NCBI GenBank assembly: GCA_037043015.1
Contig: CM073326.1
Coordinates: 13,338,345 to 13,402,344 of the forward strand
DNA: 64,000 bases
Direction of reading: 5' to 3'
From: Bryum argenteum
Lineage: Eukaryota; Streptophyta; Bryopsida; Bryales; Bryaceae
The notes beneath the pieces were generated by a model, which had not been told where the DNA came from, did no database searches, and worked only from the letters and a program-made list of their open reading frames with translations. Below are positions 1 through 15,290 of this stretch, one piece after another. A program made the translations under genes and the position numbers. How positions within the stretch are numbered: the first letter of the stretch is position 1; each line of letters begins with the position of its first letter.

Positions 1-113
1 CTTCCGAAACGAATGCTTGTTCCTGCGCCACTACTACTCAAGAGTACTGAGCTACTTTGATAAGTTGTGACTGTAGGTTTTGATGTATTTTTTTTGGTTG
101 AGATTGTTTCCAG

Positions 114-242
114 TTCGGTAAAATTGTCAACACCAAGAAGAGGAAGTTGAGAGAACTTCGGGAGAAATTACAACAGCAGTTGGACGGTGAAGCTAGTGTT
201 GAGAAGGACGACAAGGATGACACCACAACCGATGAGGACTGA
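114..242 (+). CDS. last exon of a partial gene, possibly XRCC4-like
   Basis: A pyrimidine-rich tract ending in CAG at 111-113 looks like a 3' splice site. It is followed by 42 open codons and a TGA at 240-242. The peptide starts FGKIVNTKKRKLRELREKL and ends in a Lys/Asp/Thr-rich acidic tail. The 'F..(L/V)N.KK.K(L/I)R.L..KL' pattern followed by an acidic tail resembles the end of the coiled coil of XRCC4, the DNA ligase IV partner in non-homologous end joining. The rest of the gene lies before the window, and 1-113 reads as intron. The exon is short and rich in Lys and Glu, so another coiled-coil protein is possible. The gene converges on UTP25. Confidence 0.4.
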   Translation, partial: FGKIVNTKKRKLRELREKLQQQLDGEASVEKDDKDDTTTDED

Positions 243-1431
243 CCTGCACAGAGGTAAGGTAATCACCGTCATGACCACACATTCAAGGCACGCACTATAG
301 TAGGAAATATGGAATCTATGAATGAATAATCAAAGGTATTCATTCTTTGGAGATATTTCTAAGCAAGTAATGAACTTCAGAAGTAACCAGTATTGCAGTG
401 TTACCGATTACTCTACTCCAGATGACGTACATTCTAAGTTGATGAATTTCAGAAAGTAGGAGTCGTTTAGTGATGGATTTGCCTACCTTATGTTTAAAGA
501 TTATTCAGTTGCTTGTTGAGGAATATTTTTACATCCTCTGCCAATTTGTCCTTGTTATTTTTTTAAACATTGAAATGACTTCTGAGAGGTTTCTCACTTG
601 AAGTATGTAGCAGGTTGGGCAACCATTTGAAGATAGTTTGCAGATGGCTCGACTTGGTTCCATTTTAGGATCAGTGGTGTAGTCAATGAAGGTGTTGTTA
701 CTTCTAGAATGAAGTTTCTGTTGAAGAGTGGCTTTCATTTGCTCTTTCTCATCATTCTTTTCGATGCCTGTTCTGTGTAGGTATGAGGAAGGCTGTAGAA
801 ATGGAGTAGCGGAATTTGTGTACAGAGTTGTATTTAAGGTACTTGTATTCACCAGTTTAGGTTGATTTTGCATGGTAGGGAGCATATTTTACATCAGATG
901 AGATTTGTACACGATGTTTGGATTATTTAATGAACGCAAATTTTCATTCAGTGGTATGGTTTTTATAGTCAAGTGTTTGTTGACCACTATTATTGTTGTT
1001 GGACACTGTTACAGACACTTCGCACATTTTCATGTTAAGATCATCATACTACACATTGTTTATAGTAGAGTGGTCTAATAGAAGTATGGGAAATATTAGC
1101 ATTTCAGCATCGTTCTATTCTCTCATTCTCATTTCGGCATTCTCCCATTCTAATTTCGGTCCCCTCAAGCAATAAGAACTATAATACTACTAAAGGCGAT
1201 TGATCACTGCGATATGTTACGTTGTTTAAGAGAATTCTAACTGGCAGAGTGAAGACGGACAGTATGCACACCAACTCAGGTGGTAAACTAAAAGGAGGCT
1301 CAACGTTTTGCAATATTCAAGAACACACAGTTCCCACTTCCAAATAAATCCTGTAAAATTAAAATCTGATGTAGACTACAAAACTGCGAAGCATTCCACT
1401 TTCTACAACAAAGTGGAGCTCATGAATCCAA
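243..1431. other. convergent intergenic spacer, presumed 3' UTRs
   Basis: AT-rich DNA between the stop of the XRCC4-like exon (+) and the stop of UTP25 (-). It should contain both 3' UTRs and polyadenylation regions. A 118-codon open frame on the minus strand at 529-885 starts at a non-ATG codon and resembles nothing I know. No RNA gene or repeat was recognised. Confidence 0.5.
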
Positions 1432-4400
1432 TCACATGAAAGTGAAAGTGCTCTGTTTCGATTCAAGCATCCTTCGAGCATGTTTGGAGCCTGCAACACG
1501 TTCAAGCTGCATTTACCCACATGCGAGTGCGTTAATAACGAAGCATACTATAATGGATCCCTCTAAGTAACATCATATGATCGGTTTCAAACTCGATATT
1601 AAACGGAAAAATCGTTTTCCAAAGCTTGATAATATAATCTTGATTGGAAATAGATCAACTTACTTGGAAATTGTCGAACTTGGAGAATAATACAGTACAC
1701 GATGAAAAGCCTCCTAGAAGATTTGCTATCTGCAAAGCAAACTCAATCCACTCAATATATGACTAAAGAGCACTCAAATCCGAAAGACCAGTTATCACAC
1801 GATTATATAAGCTGAATATGTGAAAAGATTCATGTACAAACCTCTGTATAAAATTGAGCATGGTCAGGGAGCGAGTAAAAAATAAGCTCCGTAATACCCC
1901 TTATCTGCACACCAAATTCGACAATCAGGTCGCGATATCTTCACCCATTTTAAAATATTAGAGGCTACAAGTACCACGAGCAATTAAAAACGAACTTAGT
2001 CGGTAACAAGATTGATAGCATACAATGTACTGAAAACTTGATATCAAAGTTACTGAAAGAAAAGGTACCTTGTAACGATGAAAATAATGAGCACGCTCCG
2101 TGTAAAGCATGATATGCCTCTTTTTGTGAAAGAACCATGAACGGAATCGAGAAATGTCACTTGGCTTTGTGTATCTACAGTGAAAAAACTCACAATCAAT
2201 CAGTACTTAGAAATGCTTTAACATGAAACATGGGCAAAATGTTAACAAAAGCAAGACTTACTCGCTTAATTCGCAGAATGAAGCATTCTGAGCCTTGAGA
2301 AAGTTTCCAATCCGCCTTACTTCTAAGGCACTTGCAAATAATAAAATTCCACCCTGCGGTTCAAATTCACAATCAGACAAACAACCTTCGCCCAAATATA
2401 ATACTTCATAACTGATTGCAAACTGAGAGTTGTAGACCGAAAATGCAAGGAACTAATTATACCTGATGAGAGTCTTTGATTCGTGGATACACCTGCAACA
2501 CATACATAAAAGCCTTGACATCAGTAAATATGCAAGTACACTATAAAGTTTATGAGAGAGACCAATTTTCACTATAAAAACTGCAAGGTAACTTGAACAT
2601 AATAACAACCGAACATGGTACCTGTAGATTCTAAGAAGGGAGGCGTTTGAAATTGCAAGGGCATAGTACCTGCTTGGTGAAATGCTCAAAACGGGCATCG
2701 TAAACTTCTGCAAAGGCCTTGCAATCAATTCTTTCGTAGACTTGACGAATTTTCAGCATCACTTTGGAAAGCACCCCTGGATACTCAGTTTTCAGCTTCA
2801 CCTGCACAAAAACCATGTAACAGTTGAAATCATATTCCTCCTTTTCCATCATGATTTTGGTCGTATTACATTGCTTCACATCACCAGATGATTCAATTTC
2901 ACTTGATAAATATGCTTTCAGTCATACAAAACCGGCTTGATGTTAATTTGTCAACGTGCTAGAATCACAAATGGGAGCAGTAAAAAATTTCATCATACCT
3001 TGCCAGAATGATTGACACAACTACGATGGAAGAATGCATTGATTTCTGCATGATGGGCATATCAACCACGGAAACATCTTAATATTGAGAGAGCTGAAAA
3101 CTAATGACAGAAAGGAAGGAAAAGCATTGACAATAATATAAGCTTGAGTCTAGCTCTTACGGGCATCAGGAAAGGTTGATAGGATCAAAGTCTGGCGGTA
3201 ATGTTTGGAATGCCCATTTAAGCACCTACAATCAAAACTCAAGGTCAATCAGAACTCAAGAATTATACAACATACACAATATGGGAATTAACCATATCAT
3301 GAGTCTTACCATTCTCTGATGCGCATGAAATCAGTGCCATGCTGCGACTGAGGTATCCGATTGAGATGGTCGAACAAAGTGGGCACATGCTGCCAGTTCT
3401 GCACATTTCTCAAATCATTGGAAGTGATAAGTACTCGTTCCTTACTTATTCAAACCTCAAATTCATATCTAAAGAAGTGCGACTATCCTAATATAGCACG
3501 ACTTGAACCATACCTGCATTAAAATCACATCTGAGTAGTCCAGAACAACGATCTGCAGCAAAATGAATCCTTATTAGTATGTTTTTAGCCAATAGAGCAG
3601 AAGATGTAATAACATGAGTTGGAATCAAAAAAATTTAGTCACCTCAATCGACGAGAGAAAATCGACGTCCTTATTATTCTCCTTCTTGGCACTTTCTGCT
3701 TCACCGATTTGCTGTCGAAGAAAAGCCATACAAGTCAGAACTCAAATTTGGACTGATCCTGTTGAATGGAATAGTGATAGCCAAAAATAAAAAACCATAC
3801 CGTGATAAGGCCAAGGGGTGAAGCGACAATGATGTCAGACGAGTAAAAATCGCTGTAAAGCTTGATGCTTTTTCTGTAGCCACAAGTTTCATCAGTAACA
3901 AATCTCAAAACCAGAATGTGACGGTGAACCAATAAAATTGCATCTGAAAGAGGACGAGCATTGATATTCTTACGAAGTGGTGATACTATTGCTACTGAGT
4001 ATTATTGCACTTACCTTGTGAATTTGATACCAAGACGGAAGTGATCGTCATTGTTGCCGCTAAAAAGAGCCTTAAAGTCAGCTGGTTTACCACCTCTGTA
4101 TCCGTTTTCCTGTTCTCCTTCAGGATTGACCTCCTCTTCTTCCTCCTCTTCTACTCCGAAGTCATCGAAGAAGCGAGCTTTGTGTTCAACATCGGCCTGC
4201 CAGTGTAAACACCACGCTTTAAATACATGCCACAGCCATAATTATTGAAACTGAAGTAGAAAAAGATGAAACTCGCACTCACTGTTTGTGATTTTGGAGC
4301 CAATTCGATCATCCTTTTCACGAACTTCAATGCTGTGCTTCGATAAGGCAACAATATCAGCACCTGTCACATTCAATGCCCACTTCAGACATAATAACAT

Positions 4401-6927
4401 ATGCTGAAAGTTCGATATTCTCTAAGATTCTCACTCATACTAACCCCTTCCTGCAAAGTTACATACCCCTACATGCTTTCAAACTAGACAATAGTACCAA
4501 AAATCAAGATGATATTGTTATACACAATGATACTTACCTTTGGACGAGTAAAGCCTTGATCACGAGGGGGATCAACGAAATCAGCAGCCTTCTTGCCACT
4601 CTCTTTTGCCGCTGCTTGTTGACGCTGTAACTTTTCATTGTTTTTAGTGACAAGATCTCTTGTCTTCAGCACATGATTGAGCTGCACATTCAGTGAACAA
4701 CTTAATCGATAATTCCATATGAAAATTCAAACTTGGAGAATGATACCAAGAGTACTTCATCGTGCTCTAGGTACCTCAAAATCACAATCAGAAAGAAAGC
4801 TTACAATGTGCAGCACATAAGCATCAACGTAGGTCTGATGTTCCTCGTTTGAGGCCACAGTATCGTGAGGGCCACATCTCTGCGTGAGCAGAATGTCTTC
4901 GTAGTTGTTACCTGCAATTAGACGAGGAGATTAACAATTTTGCATCTTATAAAAAAAGACATTTGAATGGAATGCAGTAACAATGTGGAACTGAGAGAAT
5001 ACTGAAAAACATGAATCGAAGCCTTCAGCAATCTAAAAATAAATTAGAGGAATCAGTTGACCTCCAGATACACCTAAAAAGACTTTCTGGAACATACAAG
5101 TTGCACTTCAACTAAATATGTGATATAGATACATGTTTGCTTACATAAGGAAAAGAACTGAGCTTGCCCTTCTGAGTTGAAGTGTCCAAATTGCTTATGC
5201 CCAGTTACACCCTGCCATTGTCTAAAAAGGCGCTCCTTCACGGCACAGTTGCTCAAATCCTTTTCCACCTGCAGAAGATATTAATTCAGACGTTAAGCAA
5301 AACTACGAACATGACTATTTAATAAACTAAAGATACAAAGAAAAGATGGTCACCTTCGGAAACGTGGGTATATTAGAGAGCCATCTTCCAGTTGGCAACC
5401 CTGCAGCATTGACTTCGGTCTTGAACTTCGCCTTCCCTTCCACCAATTCGGCAATCCGTTCATCAGAAAGCTCCACCTCCAAGTGCTTCTTAAAAGGGCT
5501 ACAACAGGCAACACAACACAGCATCAGTACCGCCAATCGTGAAAAAGAAAAACAGTTGAAGTAAGGAAAAGAAAGTCTCCATACTCTGCAGAGGTTCCTG
5601 CATCTGCTTCACTGGAGAGTCTATCTGCATCGTCGTCAGAATTCTCTTCTTCTTCCTCTGCCTCCCCATCAACTACTTCTTCCCATTCGCTTTCGGAGCT
5701 GGAGCCTTCTTCAGGATCTTCCTTGCCTTTACCTTGCTCTTCATCGGCGTCCTCGACATCATCCTCTGTGAAAAAAGAATTCAGCTTCCAGATTAATCGA
5801 TAAGAAATAGGTACTCGTTATTAGTGACTGCCCTTGTGGTACTGAGGATGCAAAAAATGCAAGAGTAGAGTTGCTTTAGCCTCGGCCCATGTATATTGCT
5901 AAAGAACAGAACTGTACTTACCTCCGTCGAGTTCACTCATCGATTCTAGCCCATCATCATCCCCTTGTTCACTGCCGATTTCCTCATCATCTGCACTGCT
6001 ATCGCCACCACCTTGCTCTTCCCTTCGCCTGCATAAATTATTTGATAAATAACCACGAATGAGCAGAGATTTGCCTGAAGCAACAGTCACCTAAGCTTAC
6101 GCAACTATAAGGACTTGAGTAGGTAATATGAGGCCGTTTTCTTTGTCCCAACTTCATAAATAACGAATACATTTAGCACCATCTGATAGTCTCGTGAGTG
6201 TTGGTTCTTTTTTCCATTTCAAACGCATTGTGATGGTCATATGTTAAGACGAGAGGCAGTTTATCAGTAAAAAATGCCGCATACAACCCTCGTGATGTAA
6301 ATAACAATCTGATTTACTTGCAAGTCTGGGAGTCTGAGGAAGAAGCCAGGTTACATGCAACTATAAGTTGTGTTTTCGATTGAGTGTTTATCTAGGAAAA
6401 GGAACTGACATGTAAATATAATGCGGATATCGAGTTTATCATTTCAAAACGATGATTTTCTTCAAGTGATAGAGTACCGTGGGGCGTAAGCTTTGGCGAA
6501 AGTCTCGTTGGTGGCTTGCAAGGTCTGAAGAAGGGCAGTATAATCACTGGCTGGTTCCTGGTACTCCTCTTCCTCTCCCTCGTCACTCGACACATCGCCA
6601 TTCGGAGCCTGCGGTGGCTTCACTTCTGCATGAAATTTGTCCACTTTCACTCAATAATGAAGAGATACATGCAAATGTCTAAAACTCAACCCCATCTGTA
6701 TCATCAACGACTCGTCAAATTGTAGAATTCTCTTTCGCCGGGGATTAGGGTTTGAGGTTTAAAGTATTGAGAGTACCAGGTTGGGGCTCATAATCTGAAG
6801 AAGTGCGACTCCGTTTATTGCGATCGCCTCTGCCACCACCACCTCGACCTCTACCACCTCGGCCTCCTCTGCCTCTACCTCCGCCTCCACCCCGGCCTCC
6901 ACCGGAGGATCCACCCTTCCTCTTCAT
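1432..6927 (-). CDS. UTP25: U3 snoRNA-associated protein 25 (UTP25/DEF family), 23 exons
   Basis: UTP25 is an SSU-processome component needed for early pre-rRNA cleavage in the nucleolus; it has a DEAD-helicase-like fold without a normal active site. Exons, 5' to 3': 6927-6777, 6625-6478, 6028-5922, 5765-5585, 5498-5354, 5268-5145, 4911-4805, 4681-4538, 4363-4283, 4196-4015, 3873-3801, 3711-3643, 3552-3514, 3398-3310, 3225-3161, 3045-2999, 2801-2670, 2492-2463, 2353-2262, 2174-2069, 1904-1842, 1729-1664, 1506-1432. The sum is 2316 nt (771 aa), close to the human length. All junctions keep phase with GT-AG borders. Landmarks are [15 protein letters not shown] (exon 8), [18 protein letters not shown] (from residue 370), [20 protein letters not shown], a degenerate DEAD-like LDYSD (about 509), [50 protein letters not shown] and TVLFSKFD. 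The N-terminus is a Gly/Arg (RGG) tract followed by long acidic segments, usual for nucleolar proteins. Start: first ATG in frame (6925-6927). Confidence 0.93.
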
Positions 6928-7426
6928 CTCAATTGATTCCGCGCGCAATTGAATCCTCAGGGTTTTGTTCTAAAAGTAGTGAGTAAGAACCAGGAATAAG
7001 CGATCCCAGCGTCTCTCTTTTTAGGCAGCATGTAGCAAGACGAAGCCTACAGCACCTTCTTCTTTCCCGACTCCGCTCCGACGCATCCCCGCGCCCGCAG
7101 CTCCGCCCCCACAACCGCACACGACCTCCCTACCGAATCAAATTCTCGCAAACCCTACCAGCATGGCCCCCTCCGAACCACACAGCACACTCCTGTGCGC
7201 AATAACAATCAAAATCAATGGAGGGCAATGCTACAATGGATTCAAGCAATACTGCACCGTGGGTTTCAGTATTGGGCGCGGAATATTCAAACCAGAAAAG
7301 CATCCAGACCTGAGTTTGAAAGTCACGAAAAATTGAATATTACCGCGTGACCTATCAAATTGATCTGTACGCTTCGAAGAAGCGGGAGTAAGGCTTTTGC
7401 AATTTTGGTATCCGAATGAAATTCCT

Positions 7427-7461
7427 TAAACCCTAAGTCTTAAACCCTAAACCCTAAACCC
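7427..7461. promoter_or_regulatory. telo-box array (AAACCCTAA repeats)
   Basis: Four near-consecutive CCTAA/CCCTAAA units, interrupted once by GTCTT, match the plant telomere repeat read on the C-rich strand. This may be an interstitial telomere repeat or a true telo-box element. Its place in a promoter shared with a ribosome-biogenesis gene favours a regulatory role. Confidence 0.6.
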
Positions 7462-7720
7462 ATCGACAAAAAGGCTCACGGAGACTACACAATTGTTGCT
7501 GGATTTGTCAAAAACTCGAAATAAAGCAACATTAGATTGACAGGCCGACTTCTGAGAAAAGCAAAAAGTAAACAAAAAAGTAAACTCTTAGAAGTCATAA
7601 AGACTTCATATCCTATTCACTCATTCCCAGCCTCCCGATATCCACCGGCAGAAATTCGATGGCGTCACTCAAATTCTTCAGCAGGCAACAACAATCAATT
7701 ACTTGCATGCCAGTCTCAGT

Positions 7721-7812
7721 CGACAATCTCAATTGTCTTTCCAATCGACAACCTCAATTGTCTCTCCTATCGACAACCTCAATTGTCTCTCCTATCGACA
7801 ACCTCAATTGTC
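7721..7812. repeat. 25-bp tandem repeat, four copies, with mini-hairpins
   Basis: Copies start at 7721, 7746, 7771 and 7796, exactly 25 bp apart. Each contains CGACAAYCTCAATTGTC, in which GACAAT/C and ATTGTC form short inverted arms around CTCA. The array ends 44 bp before the ATG of the carotenoid isomerase-like gene, so it probably lies in its 5' leader or core promoter. Confidence 0.85.
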
Positions 7813-7856
7813 TAAATCACTCGACGAGAATCGCTTCACAGAATCCGATTCCGTAA

Positions 7857-10223
7857 ATGGCAATGCAGGCTGCTTGTCAATCCGCAAGTCTTCTTCATTC
7901 TCAGCTCAATTGCAACAATGACGCTTATTGTCGCCGGGATTCCAGCATTGTAAAGTTCGGGACCTCAGGAGGAAGAAGAAGAAGAGCTTCAATCAGGGGA
8001 GCAGTGAGCAGCAGCAATGAAATCTCCACCACCAAGAGTAGGAGCGAAATCGCAAAAGCGGAGGTAGTTATAATTGGAGCTGGCATCGGAGGCTTGTGCT
8101 GCGGTGCGCTTCTTGCCAAGTACGGGTACAAAGTGGTCGTCTGTGAGAGCCATGACATCGCTGGAGGTGCCGGGCACGCCTTTGAACGCCAAGGCTTTCA
8201 GTTCGACTCTGGCCCTTCCTTTCATGCCGGGCTCTCCATCACACCCTCCATCAACCCCCTCAAGCAGGCACCACATCCTCCATTCCTCACATACAATCAC
8301 AGTTATCCATGATCAATGGAATGGGTCATTTTGAATCTTTGAGGAGCTAGGGTTTCCTTGAAAATTTCTTTAGTTCGCATGCAATGGTAACCATCTAAAT
8401 TGTTGTTTCTGATTAATGGACGGGCAGGTGCTGGATGCTTTGGGAGAGAAGGTGGAGTGCGTGCAATACAAGAGCTGGATAGGCTACTTGCCAGAGGGCA
8501 TGTTCAAGTTCACAGCTGATGCAAAAGCATACGAATCTGAAATTCGAAGAGTGGGAGGGGCAAGAGCAGCGTCCGAATGGCGAGAATTGGAAAAGAAGAT
8601 GGAGCCCCTGGCTCGAGCGGCGATGGCGCTCCCTGCTGCAGCTTTACGATCCGACCCTGGAGTTGTTTTCACCGCTGGTCGATTTCTTCCACAGCTCTTG
8701 CCTTACTTGCCTGCTACCAGAGACTTGCTCAACCCTTTCTCAAACATCGTCAACCAGGTCCTCTACCACGTACTCTAATACCGAGCTTTCTCTCTTGTAA
8801 TCGGGTGAGTAGAAACTCTTACAATTGGAGCTTTCTCTGGTGCAGGTTGTGAAGGATCCATTTCTCAAGCGGTTGATCGACCTGGAATGCTTTGTGCTCA
8901 GTGGCCTTTTAGCAGACAGGTAATCGATGCAAAGGTTTTGTTTCGTGAATTGTTCATGGAAAGGTTTGCCTCGGGAAGAGTTTATGGAAACTTGGGTGTG
9001 TGCAGCACGATCACAGCTGAGATGGCAACTATGTTCAAAGAGCGTCACCGTGAGGGTGGTACCATCGATTACCCCCTCGGAGGAGGAGGCAGCATCATCG
9101 AAGCTCTTGTTCGAGGCTTGGAAAAGCACGGTGGTCGCTTGCTTCTCAACACTCACGTGGAAAACATCATTTTGGAAGGAGGCCGTGCTGTAGGTGAGTA
9201 TCATCAACCTAAATTCTTGCAAAAATGGCGGAGTTGTGATGGAATTGAGGTCATGATTCTGATTCTAACCATGTTCGAATCCTTCACATTCTCTCCATGT
9301 TCTAATACGTCAGATTCTCACCATGTACCGAGGAATGATGTCGGTATCTCGGATGGTGGTCAAAATCTGATGCAAGGCCTGATTGTGGTGCGCAGGGATT
9401 CGAGTGCGACCAACAAGAGGCACGAAGAAGGACCCCTACACAATTCTCGCACCCAAAGCAGTGGTCTCAAATGCATCCACATGGGACACAGCGAAGCTAC
9501 TCCCGAAATCTGCCCAAACCTACATCGACCGCGCAAATGTCACGGAGAAGACAGGGAGTTTCATGCATCTGCATTTGGGAATCGATGCTTCTGGTCTTCC
9601 GTCAGACTTGGAGTGCCATCACTTCGCTCTCAACGACTGGGAAGTTGGAGTGGACGCCCCCCAGAATGTGTCCATTGTTTCGATTCCGACAGTGTTTGAT
9701 CCGTCGCTGGCACCCGCGGGATGTCATGTTGTGCACTCTTACACTGCCGGTAACGAGCCTTATGAGATTTGGAAGGGTATGGATCGGAAGAGCGCTGAGT
9801 ATGCCGCCTTGAAGGAGGAAAGGTCTCAGGTAAGCTCACATACTATCCCATCCTATCAGTACTGTCTATGGCGGATTGTGGGAGTGATGGTTTTGATGAT
9901 TACTGCAGGTATTATGGAATACGCTGGAAAAGGTGATTCCAGATATCCGAGACAGAGTAAAAGTGAAGCTGATAGGAACACCACTAACCCACGAGCGCTA
10001 CTTACGACGCTCCGAAGGCACATATGGGCCTGCAATTCGTGCAGGGAAGGAGTCCTTTCCCGGTGCTTCCAGTGAGATTCCGGGCCTGCTTTGCTGCGGT
10101 GATAGCACCATGCCTGGCATTGGAGTTCCCGCTGTTGCTGCTTCTGGCATGATCACTGCCAACTCGCTTGTTCCTGTGTGGCAACAGTGGAGCCTCTTGA
10201 ACTCTTTGGATATGGCCGCCTGA
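7857..10223 (+). CDS. carotenoid isomerase-like FAD-dependent oxidoreductase, 6 exons
   Basis: Exons: 7857-8267, 8428-8757, 8846-8919, 9006-9193, 9396-9829, 9909-10223; 1752 nt, 583 aa, in frame throughout. Residues 1-65 are rich in Ser, Arg and Ala without acidic residues until late, as in a chloroplast transit peptide. Residues 70-80 carry the Rossmann FAD motif VVIIGAGIGGL, followed by an acidic residue at the end of the second strand (VVVCES) and the GGAGHAFERQGFQFDSGPS segment of the CRTISO/phytoene-desaturase-like family. YPLGGGGSIIEALVRGLEKHGG marks the central domain, and CCGDSTMPGIGVPAVAASGM near the C-terminus is the second FAD-contact motif. It fits the plant CRTISO-like clade rather than CRTISO itself; the substrate is unknown to me. 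Exon 1 to exon 2 needs a GC-AG intron (CAG|GCACCA). The gene converges on the helicase gene. Confidence 0.88.
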
Positions 10224-10320
10224 AATCATTGATTTTGGATTGATCCCGGCTTTTTCATGTACTCTTTGTATGTAATAGGAGCAGCTTCGGTTCGAGGAAA
10301 TGCTCATGATAGGTAGGCAA

Positions 10321-10790
10321 GTCTGGCATGAGTGAAAATGGCAAGAGTTTGTTCAGATTCTTAGGATGATAGAAGGAGCGAATTTTCCTTTGAAGAAATG
10401 GACATTTTTCGCCGTTAAGTCTGGCGTGAGTGTCTTTCAAATCCAGATTCTTCGGATGATAATAGGAACAATTTCACTTTAAAGAAGTGCACAAGTGTGG
10501 CATGTCTGGCATGAGTAAAAATTGCAGAAGTTTTTTCCATATTCTTTGGATGATAACAGTACCAATTTTCACTTCGAAGGAATGCGCATGTATCACAGTT
10601 GAAGTCTGGCATGAGTAAAAACGACCAGAGTTTCTTTCACATCCACATGACAAATTCTCTTCGAAGAAATTCATATGTCCATCGACAAGTCTGCCATAAG
10701 TGAAAAAGGCAAAAGCTTTTCGTAAGTCCAGATCCTAGTAGGAGCATATTCACTTCGAACAAAATGCACATGTTTCACCGTTAAGTCTGG
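10321..10790. repeat. degenerate ~85-100-bp tandem repeat
   Basis: Units beginning GTCTGGCATGAG (or close variants) start at 10321, 10419, 10504, 10604, 10689 and 10785. They share a body that includes ATTCTTYGGATGATA and TTCACTTCGAAGAA. The array fills most of the convergent spacer between the isomerase-like stop (10223) and the helicase stop (10996), just past the likely 3' UTR of the former. Short open frames here follow the repeat and are not genes. Confidence 0.8.
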
Positions 10791-10995
10791 TATTCAACCG
10801 TTTCTTTCAATACCCAGCTTTGTAGACTCGGGTCCAATGTCAATATTAGTCAGCGAGCTGCTCCCAATGTGCTTCAGTGTAAGGGAGGTGTAAAAAGTCG
10901 ATTATGAGTTTAACTGCTAGAATTTGACCCCATTAGCTTAAATGTAGCTTTTAAAACTACGTTGAAATGGGGACAAATGTGTATCACACATTGAT

Positions 10996-14524
<3,529 letters not shown>

Positions 14525-15160
14525 GATGGCTCTGATCAATCACACCCAATCCAATTCATTCACTTGTTTCGATCGATCGGTCGATCTTGCTGCTGTCAAT
14601 GCTGGGTTTCTGGAGCTTCAAGGTTGTGTGAAAAAACAGGGAATGTGGGGAAAAAACACACCAACGGGAAGATCTGTGAGGAGGCCTTTTGAATGTGAAG
14701 AAGAAAAGGGAGTGATGGAGTGATGATGATGATGAGAAGAGAGAGCTTAGTTGGAGTGGGTGATGGAATGATGATGATGATGAAGCTGCCCCTCCGCCGT
14801 CAAACTCCATTTCACACACGATCTGATGTGGGGCGTTTACTCCATCACTAAATTTAGATGTGAAATTGTGAGTGAAAGGGTAAAAATGAGAAGTGATTCC
14901 GTCATTTCTGTACATTTCTTGTCCTTTCATGTTTTTTTTTAAATGATTTATTAAAAAAATGTTTTGTAAAAATGTTTTTGGGTGGTTTGTATTGAAACTA
15001 ATATCTTATTATACAAGACTAGAAAGTCCTCGTCGTCTCGACGGAGAAGCTCTTTACATGGTACTTTTAAAAAGTATCCCGTGTCTACCATTTCCTCAAA
15101 GCCCGTGTTTTCTTTTTTCCTTTTTTTTCCTTTTTTAGATAATCCAAAAAACATAAAAGA
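14525..15160. promoter_or_regulatory. upstream region of the helicase gene
   Basis: This should hold the helicase 5' leader and promoter. It carries GAT trinucleotide runs (14721-14735, 14768-14785), whose complement CATCAT faces the gene, and further on AT-rich DNA with T runs (15110-15136). No TATA element or second gene was identified. Confidence 0.4.
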
Positions 15161-15290
15161 AGGTAGGTAGGTTTGTAGGTTGGTAGATTGGTAGGTTGAT
15201 AGGTTGGTAAGTTTGTAGGTTGGTAGGTTTGTAGGTTGGTAGGTTTGTAGGTTGGTAGGTTGGTGAGTTGGTATGTTGGTGGGTAGGAAG
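15161..15290. repeat. GTAGGTTG/GTAGGTTT minisatellite
   Basis: About 130 bp of near-perfect 8-mers of the form GTAGGTTG or GTAGGTTT, with a strongly G/T-biased top strand. A Pro/Thr-rich open frame on the other strand (15085-15429) is a by-product of the repeat. Confidence 0.9.

Larger units (their letters stand above)
6928..7856. promoter_or_regulatory. divergent intergenic promoter region, UTP25 / carotenoid isomerase-like
   Basis: The 929 bp between the two start codons must carry both promoters and both 5' leaders. They hold a telo-box array (7427-7461) and, next to the right-hand gene, a 25-bp tandem repeat (7721-7812). Another AAACCCTA-type box lies at 6745-6753 in intron 1 of UTP25 (minus-strand sense). 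Telo-boxes are known in promoters of plant ribosome-biogenesis and translation genes, which fits UTP25. No TATA box could be assigned. Confidence 0.6.

Noticed and set aside
529..885. 118-codon minus-strand open frame between the first two genes
   Set aside because: It has no ATG at its start, no recognisable domain, and lies in a probable 3' UTR region.
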